Origin: Rhizobium sp. TH2
Lineage (GTDB): Bacteria > Pseudomonadota > Alphaproteobacteria > Rhizobiales > Rhizobiaceae
Direction of reading: 5' to 3'
Assembly: GCF_024707525.1 (NCBI RefSeq)
Contig: NZ_CP062231.1
Location: 3,286,001 to 3,350,000 of the forward strand
DNA length: 64,000 nt
Shown here one piece after another: positions 57,115-64,000 of the stretch. The notes beneath the pieces were generated by a model. The model was given only the letters and a program-made list of their open reading frames with translations, was not told where the DNA came from and did no database searches. Positions within the stretch are counted from its first letter, which is position 1. The number at the start of each line of letters is the position of its first letter. Position numbers and translations under genes: made by a program.

Positions 57115-58178
57115 TCACGCGGCGGTCTGCGTGTCGGCCTCCGGCGTGAAGAACACGTCGGCATGGAAGTCCTCCGGTTTCAGGCCCAGGGAAAACGACG
57201 CGTCAGCAGCGGCCTCGACCATGGCGGGCGGACCCGCGACATACGCCTTCCATCCGCGCAGGTCCCTCAGGTCCTCCGCGAAGGCATCGGACACGTACCC
57301 GGATCGGCATTCTCCGGCTGACTCCGACTGGGAAAGAACCAAGTCGTAGCTGAAGTTGGCGTGCTCTTTAGCGGCTACTCCAAGATGTCGAGATCGTACA
57401 AGTCCCGATGGGTCCGCGCCCCGGCGTAGAGTCGGATCGGCTGCCGCATTCCGGATGCCAAAGCCGTTTGCACGATCGAACGGATCGGAGCCAATCCGGA
57501 CCCTCCTGCGACCGCCAGCACAGGCCCGGTGTGCAACGCGCGGAGGTGCGAGTTCCCGAAGGGCCCTTGGACCTCGACCTTGTCTCCGACCCACAGGTTC
57601 TCGTGGAAGAACGAGGACACGCGCCCGCCTTCCACTCTACGGATGTGGAACTCCAGCTCGCGGCTGCCGGGGACGCTCGCGATCGAATAGTCGCGTTCCA
57701 GGCGTTTGCCCAAGCCGAGGCGCACGTATTGTCCGGCGGAGAACCGGAATTCCTCTTCTCCCAACGTGACGAGAACGCGCAGGATGTCGTGCGTAGCCTT
57801 GGACACGAATGTCACCAGCCCCTCGATCGTCTTGCGCGGATGGTCGGCGCTCTCGTCTCCGCCCGCCCACCGGACCGTGACATCGGTTTCCGGTATGGCC
57901 CTGCAGGCCAGGATCAGCCCAGCCGCCTTCTCCTCCTCGGTCAGCGAGAATCGGGTGTGCGGCAGAAGGCTGACCGAACCCTCGACCAGACGGGACTTGC
58001 ACGACCCACAGCGCCCACCTCGGCATCCATGCGGATAAGCAACGCCGGAGGCGAGCGCCGCAGCGAGGACAGTCTGGTCCGTTTCGACCCGGATCGATCG
58101 CCGAGCCTGCGGAAGGTTCACGGAAAAGCCCGGCAACTCGGCGGCATTGTCCGTCGCCAGGGTTTGGGATTCGCTCAT
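57115..58178 (-). pseudogene. Frameshifted 2Fe-2S/FAD oxidoreductase (ferredoxin-NAD reductase type)
   Basis: The first frame (58178 to 57375) encodes a plant-type ferredoxin domain (CRGGRCGSC plus LACRA), an FAD domain (RDYSIAS) and the start of the NAD domain (VLAVAGGSGLAPIRS), then stops after DLYDLDILE. The next frame continues at once with AAKEHANFSYDLVLSQ and ends ADVFFTPEADTQTAA at 57115. A one-base indel near 57372-57380 explains this. Repaired, the protein would be about 353 aa, like CDP-6-deoxyglucoseen or phenol hydroxylase reductases. The lesion may be real or a sequencing error. The 242 bp between it and the MFS gene hold nothing recognised. Confidence 0.8.
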
Positions 58179-58279
58179 CTTATCATCCTTTCTGATGGCG
58201 ACGGGAAGGTCGCGTGAAAGGAGGATGCCGTTTGCAAGCGTTGGAAGGTCAAGAAGGATGTTGATCGGCGAGGGCGTTG

Positions 58280-58519
58280 TCAGAACGGCTTCATGGCAGC
58301 GTCGTTACATTGAGACGAAGCCTTCTTGCTTTGCTCCAACAGCTTGATCTCAAGCCAAAAGATTGTGCGTCCGACTTTCTCCACTACGTGATCCTCGTCT
58401 GCCGCCGCCTGTTTGCACTCCGGAGACGAAGTCGCATATGCCGCCTTAGTGTCACGTGACGTACAGGACGTTGTCGCCGCCAACACGAGGGCGGCGCAGA
58501 TGAGTTTAGGCAATGACAT
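58280..58519 (-). CDS. Small putative lipoprotein
   Basis: 79 aa: MSLPKLICAALVLAATTSCT has a short hydrophobic core and a possible lipobox Cys (C19). The mature part carries two more Cys (PECKQ and SQCND), probably forming a disulfide. No family recognised. Upstream in-frame codons exist, but the signal sequence marks the ATG at 58519. It lies between the reductase pseudogene and copA on the same strand, 134 bp after copA. Confidence 0.6.
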   Translation of the reverse strand: MSLPKLICAALVLAATTSCTSRDTKAAYATSSPECKQAAADEDHVVEKVGRTIFWLEIKLLEQSKKASSQCNDAAMKPF

Positions 58520-58653
58520 TGAGACCTCCATTCGGGCAATGCTTTTTCCATCCATCAGCAGGCTTGCGGCATCGACTCTTGAAATGTGTTTCGAGGCGGC
58601 GTTGCATGGGCCGGGGCAAAACGGGGCCGTGACCTTCAGATACTGGCGCTCGA

Positions 58654-60924
58654 TCAACCAATCCTCGCTGCGCGCAGCCTCAATGCGTTTCCGATGACGC
58701 TGACCGACGACAGCGCCATGGCCGCCGCGGCTATGATCGGTGACAAAAGCAGTCCAAAGGACGGATAGAGAATCCCTGCCGCGACCGGAACTCCCGCCGC
58801 GTTGTAGACGAACGCGAAGAACAGGTTCTGACGAATGTTGCTCATCGTTGCTTGAGAGAGTTGCCTAGCCTTCACCAGTCCCTGGAGGTCGCCCTTCAGC
58901 AGGGTCACGCCCGCGCTTTCGATAGCGACGTCGGTACCCGTGCCCATAGCGACCCCCACGTCTGCGGCGGCAAGCGCCGGAGCGTCGTTGACGCCGTCCC
59001 CCGCCATGGCGACCACACGCCCCTCCGACCGAAGGCGCTTTACGATCTCGGCCTTGTTCTCCGGGAGGACCTCCGCCTCGACTTCGGCGATGCCAAGCCG
59101 CTGCGCGACCGCGAGCGCAGTCGTCTTGTTGTCCCCGGTCAGCATGACGACCCGGATGCCCGCGTCCCGAAGCGCCTTCAACGCCGCAGGAGTGGTCTCC
59201 TTCACCGGGTCGGCGATGGCGATCAGTCCGCCGAGCTTGCCATCGACGCTCATGAAGATAACGGTCGCGCCTTCACCGCGGAGGAGTTCGGCTTCGGCCG
59301 CGAGGGTGCTCACATCGACGCCCTCCTCCGACATGATCCTCAGGCTGCCGATCACGAGGCGCTTTGCGTCGACGGTTCCGACGACCCCCTTGCCCACCGG
59401 GCTGTCGAATTCGGATGCGGTGTCGAGCGCGATGTCGCGGGTTTCGGCCGCCTCCACGATGGCGAGCGCAAGCGGATGCTCGCTCGACTTCTCGAGACTT
59501 CCCGCAAGCCGCAGGAACTCGTGTTCGTCTATTCCGCCGACGGTTTTCACTGCCGTGACCTTGGGCCGTCCTTCGGTCAGCGTGCCCGTCTTGTCGACTA
59601 CCAGCGTATCAACCTTCTCGAAACGCTCAAGGGCCTCGGCGTTCTTGATGAGGACCCCGAGACCCGCTCCCCGGCCGACACCGACCATGATCGACATCGG
59701 CGTCGCGAGACCCAGCGCGCACGGGCAGGCGATGATGAGCACGGCGACGGCAGCCACCAATCCATGCGCGAACCGTGGTTCCGGCCCCCAGATCATCCAG
59801 GCGGCGAAGGACAGCAAGGCGATCCCAATGACGACGGGGACGAACCATCCGGATACCTGGTCGGCCATGCGCTGGATCGGCGCGCGGGAGCGCTGCGCGT
59901 TCGCGACCATTTGGACGATCTGCGACAGCATGGTATCCCGGCCGACCTTGCCCGCCTCCATCATGAAGCCGCCCGTCTTGTTCATGGTGCCGCCGATGAG
60001 CGCCGAGCCTGCTTCCTTGGTCACAGGCATGGATTCACCCGTGATCATGGATTCGTCGATCGAGCTGCGTCCCTCGATCATCTTGCCGTCGACCGGGACT
60101 TTCTCGCCGGGCCGGACACGCAGCCTGTCGCCGACCGAAACCTCTTCGAGGGGCACATCGGCCTCCGTACCGTCGGCGGAGACCCGCCGCGCCATCTTGG
60201 GCGCGAGATCGAGAAGCGCTCGTATCGCCCCACCTGTCTGCTCGCGCGCCCTCAACTCTAGGACCTGCCCTAGAAGGACAAGCACGGTGATGACCGCTGC
60301 GGCCTCGAAATAGACGGCGACCGCACCGCCCATCGTCTGGAAGGTGTCGGGAAAGATGCCAGGAGCGATGGTCGCGACGACGCTATAGAGCCACGCCACG
60401 CCCGTTCCCATGGCGATGAGTGTGAACATGTTGAGTTTCACCGTCTTCAGCGACTGCCAGGCTCGCTCGAAGAACGGCCAGCCAGCCCAGAGCACCACGG
60501 GCGTGGCGAGCAGAAGCTGAATCCAGTTCGAGACCTTTGGATCGACGAACATGTGTAGATCGACGAGATGCCCGCCCATTTCGAGGACGAGGACGGGAAC
60601 GGCCAGAACCAGCCCGACCCAGAAGCGGCGGCGCATGTCCAGGTATTCGGCACTCGGTCCCTGGTCAGCCGTCGCGATCTCAGGTTCTAGCGCCATGCCG
60701 CAGATCGGGCAGTTCCCCGGCCCGGGCTGCCTTATTTGGGGATGCATCGGGCAAGTATATATCGTTCCTTCAAGCACATGGGACGGAGGGGGCGGCCGAC
60801 GATCGGCATGACCATGCCCATGATGCGGCTGCTCATGACGATGCTGATGATCGGCATGACTGGAAGAGGGTTTCACATCGCGGCCGTGCCCGGCATGCTC
60901 GCCGGAGCGGTCTTCGTTGTCCAT
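58654..60924 (-). CDS. copA: Copper-translocating P1B-type ATPase
   Basis: 756 aa. The N-terminus is His-rich (many His in residues 10-50) and, instead of HMA domains, has one heavy-metal-binding motif [15 protein letters not shown] with CPICGM (57-76). Then come P-type ATPase signatures: TGESMPV, the ion-site CPC ([12 protein letters not shown]), DKTGTLTEG (phosphorylated Asp), SEHPLA and [11 protein letters not shown]. It pumps Cu(I) (or Ag(I)) from the cytosol to the periplasm. The ATG at 60924 has GAGGAGA upstream. Confidence 0.92.
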   Translation of the reverse strand: MDNEDRSGEHAGHGRDVKPSSSHADHQHRHEQPHHGHGHADRRPPPPSHVLEGTIYTCPMHPQIRQPGPGNCPICGMALEPEIATADQGPSAEYLDMRRRFWVGLVLAVPVLVLEMGGHLVDLHMFVDPKVSNWIQLLLATPVVLWAGWPFFERAWQSLKTVKLNMFTLIAMGTGVAWLYSVVATIAPGIFPDTFQTMGGAVAVYFEAAAVITVLVLLGQVLELRAREQTGGAIRALLDLAPKMARRVSADGTEADVPLEEVSVGDRLRVRPGEKVPVDGKMIEGRSSIDESMITGESMPVTKEAGSALIGGTMNKTGGFMMEAGKVGRDTMLSQIVQMVANAQRSRAPIQRMADQVSGWFVPVVIGIALLSFAAWMIWGPEPRFAHGLVAAVAVLIIACPCALGLATPMSIMVGVGRGAGLGVLIKNAEALERFEKVDTLVVDKTGTLTEGRPKVTAVKTVGGIDEHEFLRLAGSLEKSSEHPLALAIVEAAETRDIALDTASEFDSPVGKGVVGTVDAKRLVIGSLRIMSEEGVDVSTLAAEAELLRGEGATVIFMSVDGKLGGLIAIADPVKETTPAALKALRDAGIRVVMLTGDNKTTALAVAQRLGIAEVEAEVLPENKAEIVKRLRSEGRVVAMAGDGVNDAPALAAADVGVAMGTGTDVAIESAGVTLLKGDLQGLVKARQLSQATMSNIRQNLFFAFVYNAAGVPVAAGILYPSFGLLLSPIIAAAAMALSSVSVIGNALRLRAARIG

Positions 60925-61052
60925 CGGCTGTCTCCTCATCTGTTCTCGGGACGGCGTCATAACGCCGTCCCTGCCTGCCTTGCGTCGATCCAAATTTCAC
61001 TGCTTATCCTGGCGAAACGTGCTATTATCCTGGTTCCCTACGGGAGGCTGAT

Positions 61053-61421
61053 ATGTCTATCATGGTCAAGCTCCTGACAGCCGCCGCCGCATTGGTGGGA
61101 AGCACTTCCGCAGCCTACTGCCAGCCACTTTCCTTCTACACTTCCGCGTTCGGTGAGCACGAACAGGTGAGCCTGTTCTTGCGAGATGCCACCGCCGCTG
61201 CAGAACCCGGTTTCGACTACGACGTATTGATCGAAATCGCCCGCGGTCAAACCGACGGCACTGGTTTCTACATCGATCCCTCCACCCACAAGGCGGTTGT
61301 GCGATGTTACGTTCCGGGCGCGGTGATGGTGAGCGGAAGGCTCTATGAGGTGTCGGGACTTGGAGGGGGCGACTGGAAGCTGGCGCTCTGGAACTCCATC
61401 TGTACGGCCCCGACGTCCTGA
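61053..61421 (+). CDS. Hypothetical exported protein
   Basis: 122 aa with a signal peptide (VKLLTAAAALVGSTSAAYCQ) and a GGGAGG ribosome site 5-10 nt before the ATG. The mature part (FDYDVLIEIARGQTDGTGFY, GAVMVSGRLYEVSGLGGGDW) looks beta-rich and has two Cys (VVRCYVP, NSICTAP). I do not recognise a family. It is transcribed divergently from copA, whose start is 128 bp away, so the two may share regulation. Confidence 0.6.
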   Translation: MSIMVKLLTAAAALVGSTSAAYCQPLSFYTSAFGEHEQVSLFLRDATAAAEPGFDYDVLIEIARGQTDGTGFYIDPSTHKAVVRCYVPGAVMVSGRLYEVSGLGGGDWKLALWNSICTAPTS

Positions 61422-61802
61422 GAGCCGCGTTGGCCTTTGACTTGAGGTCGAAATCATAGCGCCGCCGCCGTGCGGTCGCACGCATGAACTTCCATCAGGT
61501 ACGCGATGTCCAGCGTAACCGTCCTTGCTGGTATTTCCACCGACGCGGGATATGTCCAGTTGGCATGCCGTAAGGCGTTCGGTACCCGCTACAGCGGCCT
61601 TGTTCATGGCGATATTCCTTTTTCGGCGCTAGCTAAGGATGCCCGGAAGGCGTGATGTCTTCCGGGCATTGAGCTCGCAGGGGCTGGCGGATTTCGCCGC
61701 CAGTTGGTCAGCTTCTCCCAAAGCCGCCGCTTACACGGCCCCGCGCTCTCCTCCTCCCGGTTCGACTGGAACCCGGGAAGCTTTTGACACTCTGACGTAG
61801 AG
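61422..61802. other. Intergenic region with hairpin at 61639-61669
   Basis: 381 bp between the exported-protein gene and the convergent end of the multicopper oxidase operon. ATGCCCGGAAG (61639-61649) pairs perfectly with CTTCCGGGCAT (61659-61669) around a 9-nt loop. It is a likely terminator or processing stem for one or both converging transcripts, though no T-run follows on either strand. No gene is recognised in the rest. Confidence 0.5.
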
Positions 61803-62087
61803 TTACTTGACTTCGGTGACGGTGATTTTGCCATTCACGCGGTCGGCGACAAACTCCACGTTCGCGCCTTCCTTGAGCTTGGCGGCGTCGACCCCTTCAC
61901 CAATTCGGAACACCATGGTCATCGCGGGCATGTCGAGGCTCTTGAGTTCCTCGTGAATGATCGTGACCTTTCCGGCCTTTTCGTCGATCTTCTTGACCTT
62001 GCCCTTGGTGAACTCGGCCCCGAACGCGGTGCCAGTGGTTCCCAGAGCGAGGGTCAGGGCCACGGCCAGGTTGATGATCTTTCGCAT
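61803..62087 (-). CDS. CusF-like periplasmic copper-binding protein
   Basis: 94 aa. A signal peptide (MRKIINLAVALTLALGTTGT) is followed by a CusF/CopK-like OB fold: GKVKKIDEKAGKVTIIHEEL, LDMPAMTMVFRI, VEFVADRVNGKITVTEV. Copper ligand candidates are H45, M56 and M58. The position of the Trp that caps Cu(I) in E. coli CusF (NWPEMTM) is Met here (DMPAMTM, M53). It probably buffers Cu(I) or hands it to the efflux system. 24 bp after the cupredoxin gene. Confidence 0.85.
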   Translation of the reverse strand: MRKIINLAVALTLALGTTGTAFGAEFTKGKVKKIDEKAGKVTIIHEELKSLDMPAMTMVFRIGEGVDAAKLKEGANVEFVADRVNGKITVTEVK

Positions 62088-62111
62088 GTCGATTCTCCTT
62101 CGGTTTCGTGG

Positions 62112-62603
62112 TTACTTCTTGGCGGTGACGCTGACGTCGCCACGCATCCCGGCCTCGTAATGGCCGGGGATCAGGCAGGCGAAGGTCAGCGTTCCGGATT
62201 TCGTGAACTTCCAGATGATCTCGCCCGTCTTGCCGGGCGCGAGGCGCACGGAGTTCGGGTCGTCGTGCTCCATCTCGGGGAACTTCTCCATGACCTTCTT
62301 GTGCTCCATGATCTCGTCCTGGGTATCGAGCACGAATTCATGGTCGGTCTCTCCGCCGTTGCGGATCGCGAAGCGGACGGTCTGGCCCTCCTTCACCTGG
62401 ACGGAAGCGGGCATGTAGAGCATCTTGCCGTCGTCCGTTTCCTTCATCGTGACCTGGATGGTCTGGGTCACTTTCGACTTCTTGCCCGGCTCCCCGGCCA
62501 GCGACACCTTGTCGTGCCCGCCTTCGTGGGTGCCGGATGCCAGCGCCGTCGTGCCGAGAGCGGCGAGAGCGGCGAGCGCCATTGCCATGAGATATTTCTT
62601 CAT
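62112..62603 (-). CDS. Periplasmic cupredoxin
   Basis: 163 aa: signal peptide (LMAMALAALAALGTTALASG) and a C-terminal blue-copper domain. His in GGETDHEFVLDT and Cys-His-Met in FACLIPGHYEAGM form the type 1 site. A Met/His-rich middle (MEHKKVMEKFPEMEHDD) may bind more copper. It probably carries electrons or copper in partnership with the multicopper oxidase encoded just upstream (11 bp gap). Confidence 0.87.
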   Translation of the reverse strand: MKKYLMAMALAALAALGTTALASGTHEGGHDKVSLAGEPGKKSKVTQTIQVTMKETDDGKMLYMPASVQVKEGQTVRFAIRNGGETDHEFVLDTQDEIMEHKKVMEKFPEMEHDDPNSVRLAPGKTGEIIWKFTKSGTLTFACLIPGHYEAGMRGDVSVTAKK

Positions 62604-62614
62604 CGTGTTTCCTT

Positions 62615-63982
62615 TCACCGATGGTTTTCGTGGGATTGTTTGGTGGTGTCCTTGGGGGTCACCTTGGTCTTCGCATCGTCGGCCTTGGTCGGTTCGGGCA
62701 GAGCGCCCGTCCATTCCCATGCCTGCGTACCGGGCGGGTTCTCGTACCAGCCGGGGTCCTTGTAATCGTCCGCAGAGATGCCTTCGCGGACCTTCACCAC
62801 GGAGAACATGCCGCCCATCTCGATGGGACCGTGCGGACCCCACCCGGTCATCATGGGGACGGTGTTCTCCGGGATTTCCATTTCCATCTCGCCCATGTCG
62901 GCCATGCCCTTGGTGCCCATGGGCATGTATTCCGGCTGGAGCTTGCGGATTTTCTTGGCCACCTCGCGCTTGTCGACGCCGATGAAGGTGGGGACGTCGT
63001 GTCCCATCGCGTTCATCGTGTGATGCGACTTGTGGCAATGGATCGCCCAATCACCGAGATAATTGGCGTCGAACTCGTAGGCCCGCATCGCGCCGACCGG
63101 GATGTCGATCGACACTTCCGGCCAGCGCGCCTCCGGCCGCACCCAGCCGCCGTCGGTGCAGGTGACCTCGAAGTCGTAGCCGTGCATGTGGATCGGGTGG
63201 TTGGTCATGGTGAGGTTGCCGACCCGGACGCGAACCTTGTCGTTCTTGGAGACGACGAGCGGATCGATCCCCGGAAACACCCGGCTGTTCCAGGTCCAGA
63301 GATTGAAGTCGGTCATTTCCATGACGCGCGGGACGTATGAGCCGGGCTCGATGTCGAAGGCACTGAGCAGAAAGGCGAAGTCCCGGTCCACGGGCATGAA
63401 CTTCGGGTCCTTGGGATGGATGACGAATAGTCCCATCATCCCCATCGCCATCTGGACCATCTCGTCGGAATGCGGATGGTACATGAACGTGCCCGACTTC
63501 ACGAGGTCGAACTCGTAGACGAAGGTCTTGCCGACGGGGATATGCGGCTGGCTGAGCCCACCGACACCGTCCATGCCCGAGGGCAGGATCATGCCGTGCC
63601 AGTGGACGGTGGTGTGCTCCGGCAGCTTGTTGGTCACGAAGATACGCACCCGGTCGCCCTCGACCGCCTCGATGGTGGGACCCGGCGACTGGCCGTTGTA
63701 ACCCCATAGATGGGCGGTCATGCCTTCGGCCATCTCCCGCTCGACGGGTTCGGCGACGAGGTGGAACTCCTTGACCCCGTTGTTCATGCGGAAGGGCAGC
63801 GTCCAGCCGTTCAGCGTAACCACGGGCTGGTAGTCCGGGCCGGTCGGCGGGTGGAGCGGCCCTTGCGTGCTCGCCTTCTCCATGATCGCGGCTTCAGGCA
63901 GACCCATGTTGGTGGTCGCCGCCCATGCGGAACTGGAGACCATGGCAGCGCCGGCTCCCAGTATTTGTCTTCTCGAAAACAT
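62615..63982 (-). CDS. Multicopper oxidase (cuprous oxidase type)
   Basis: 455 aa with a twin-arginine-type signal (SRRQILGAGAAMVSSSAWA). The four copper motifs are HWHG (127-130), HPH (169-171), HPIHMHG, and HCHKSHHTM carrying the type 1 Cys. The C-terminal tail is Met-rich (KGMADMGEMEMEIPENTVPM), typical of Cu(I)-oxidising enzymes that detoxify copper in the periplasm. First gene of the three-gene copper operon; the 18 bp upstream in the window include a purine-rich RBS on the minus strand (GAAAGGAACCGAG). Confidence 0.92.
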   Translation of the reverse strand: MFSRRQILGAGAAMVSSSAWAATTNMGLPEAAIMEKASTQGPLHPPTGPDYQPVVTLNGWTLPFRMNNGVKEFHLVAEPVEREMAEGMTAHLWGYNGQSPGPTIEAVEGDRVRIFVTNKLPEHTTVHWHGMILPSGMDGVGGLSQPHIPVGKTFVYEFDLVKSGTFMYHPHSDEMVQMAMGMMGLFVIHPKDPKFMPVDRDFAFLLSAFDIEPGSYVPRVMEMTDFNLWTWNSRVFPGIDPLVVSKNDKVRVRVGNLTMTNHPIHMHGYDFEVTCTDGGWVRPEARWPEVSIDIPVGAMRAYEFDANYLGDWAIHCHKSHHTMNAMGHDVPTFIGVDKREVAKKIRKLQPEYMPMGTKGMADMGEMEMEIPENTVPMMTGWGPHGPIEMGGMFSVVKVREGISADDYKDPGWYENPPGTQAWEWTGALPEPTKADDAKTKVTPKDTTKQSHENHR

Positions 63983-64000
63983 CTCGGTTCCTTTCTAGTG

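Noticed and set aside
58852..60313. Two long plus-strand open frames opposite copA
   Set aside because: Both lie wholly within the conserved P-type ATPase gene and encode low-complexity Arg/Ser/Asp-rich sequence without motifs.
61740..61780. Imperfect GC-rich stem near CCCGGTTC/GAACCCGGG considered as terminator of the cusF-like gene
   Set aside because: Has a bulged base and no T-run; the perfect stem at 61639-61669 is a better candidate.

Overview
The window is GC-rich DNA that reads like an accessory replicon or genomic island of an alphaproteobacterium, most likely a member of the Rhizobiales (Rhizobium/Sinorhizobium/Agrobacterium type). The basis is content: rhizopine/inositol-type (moc) genes, a hydroxyproline operon of the Sinorhizobium hyp kind, several sugar ABC systems, AttEFGH-like genes, and plasmid-type metal resistance. 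No rRNA, tRNA, replication gene or CRISPR array was seen.

Layout. (1) 0-5.2 kb: the end of a moc-like cyclitol cluster (ABC ATPase, MocC-like isomerase, Gfo/Idh dehydrogenase, HTH-only RpiR protein). It is followed by a decayed partial duplicate of the same cluster, an IS110 remnant and a quinone oxidoreductase with two perfect palindromic operators. (2) 5.2-9.4 kb: an AttEFGH-like operon (LolD-type ATPase, FtsX-type permease, secreted CrtC/AttH-like protein). (3) 9.6-12.4 kb: an acetolactate-synthase-like enzyme, then three broken genes meeting at a rearrangement junction. (4) 12.4-22.6 kb: a ten-gene hydroxyproline-type operon (polar amino acid ABC transporter, deaminase, D-amino acid oxidase, aldehyde dehydrogenase, Ser/Cys epimerase, two SDRs) with a divergent GntR regulator and a phased GTCGAC operator array. 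(5) 22.9-34.0 kb: an eleven-gene amino sugar operon (RpiR, NanE, Gfo/Idh, sugar ABC transporter, ROK kinase, Eis-like acetyltransferase, SIS protein, NagA). (6) 34.4-35.0 kb: a tyrosine recombinase. (7) 35.1-44.9 kb: a complete moc-like cluster: ferredoxin reductase, LacI regulator, di-iron hydroxylase, ribose-type ABC transporter, Rieske ferredoxin, MocC, a PanB-like protein without the usual metal ligands, and a dehydrogenase. (8) 45.3-46.3 kb: a VOC protein and a MITE-like element. (9) 46.3-64.0 kb: a copper (silver) resistance island with CusBA, a DUF411 protein, a TetR regulator, a tyrosinase-like type-3 copper protein, MFS efflux, a frameshifted iron-sulfur reductase, CopA ATPase, a CusF-like protein, cupredoxin and multicopper oxidase.

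How the genes work together. The 35-45 kb cluster suggests uptake of a (probably O-methylated) inosamine or inositol. A three-component oxygenase (reductase 35102, Rieske 41932, hydroxylase 37770) would attack it, and MocC and Gfo/Idh would then process the ring. The hyp-type operon would import hydroxyproline, epimerise, oxidise, deaminate and dehydrate it, and oxidise the resulting semialdehyde to 2-oxoglutarate. The amino sugar operon would import and phosphorylate an N-acetylated sugar, epimerise it to GlcNAc-6-P, and deacetylate and isomerise it. The copper genes cover export from the cytosol (CopA), from the periplasm (CusBA), oxidation (multicopper oxidase) and buffering (CusF-like, cupredoxin). 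All functions are inferred from sequence family and context.
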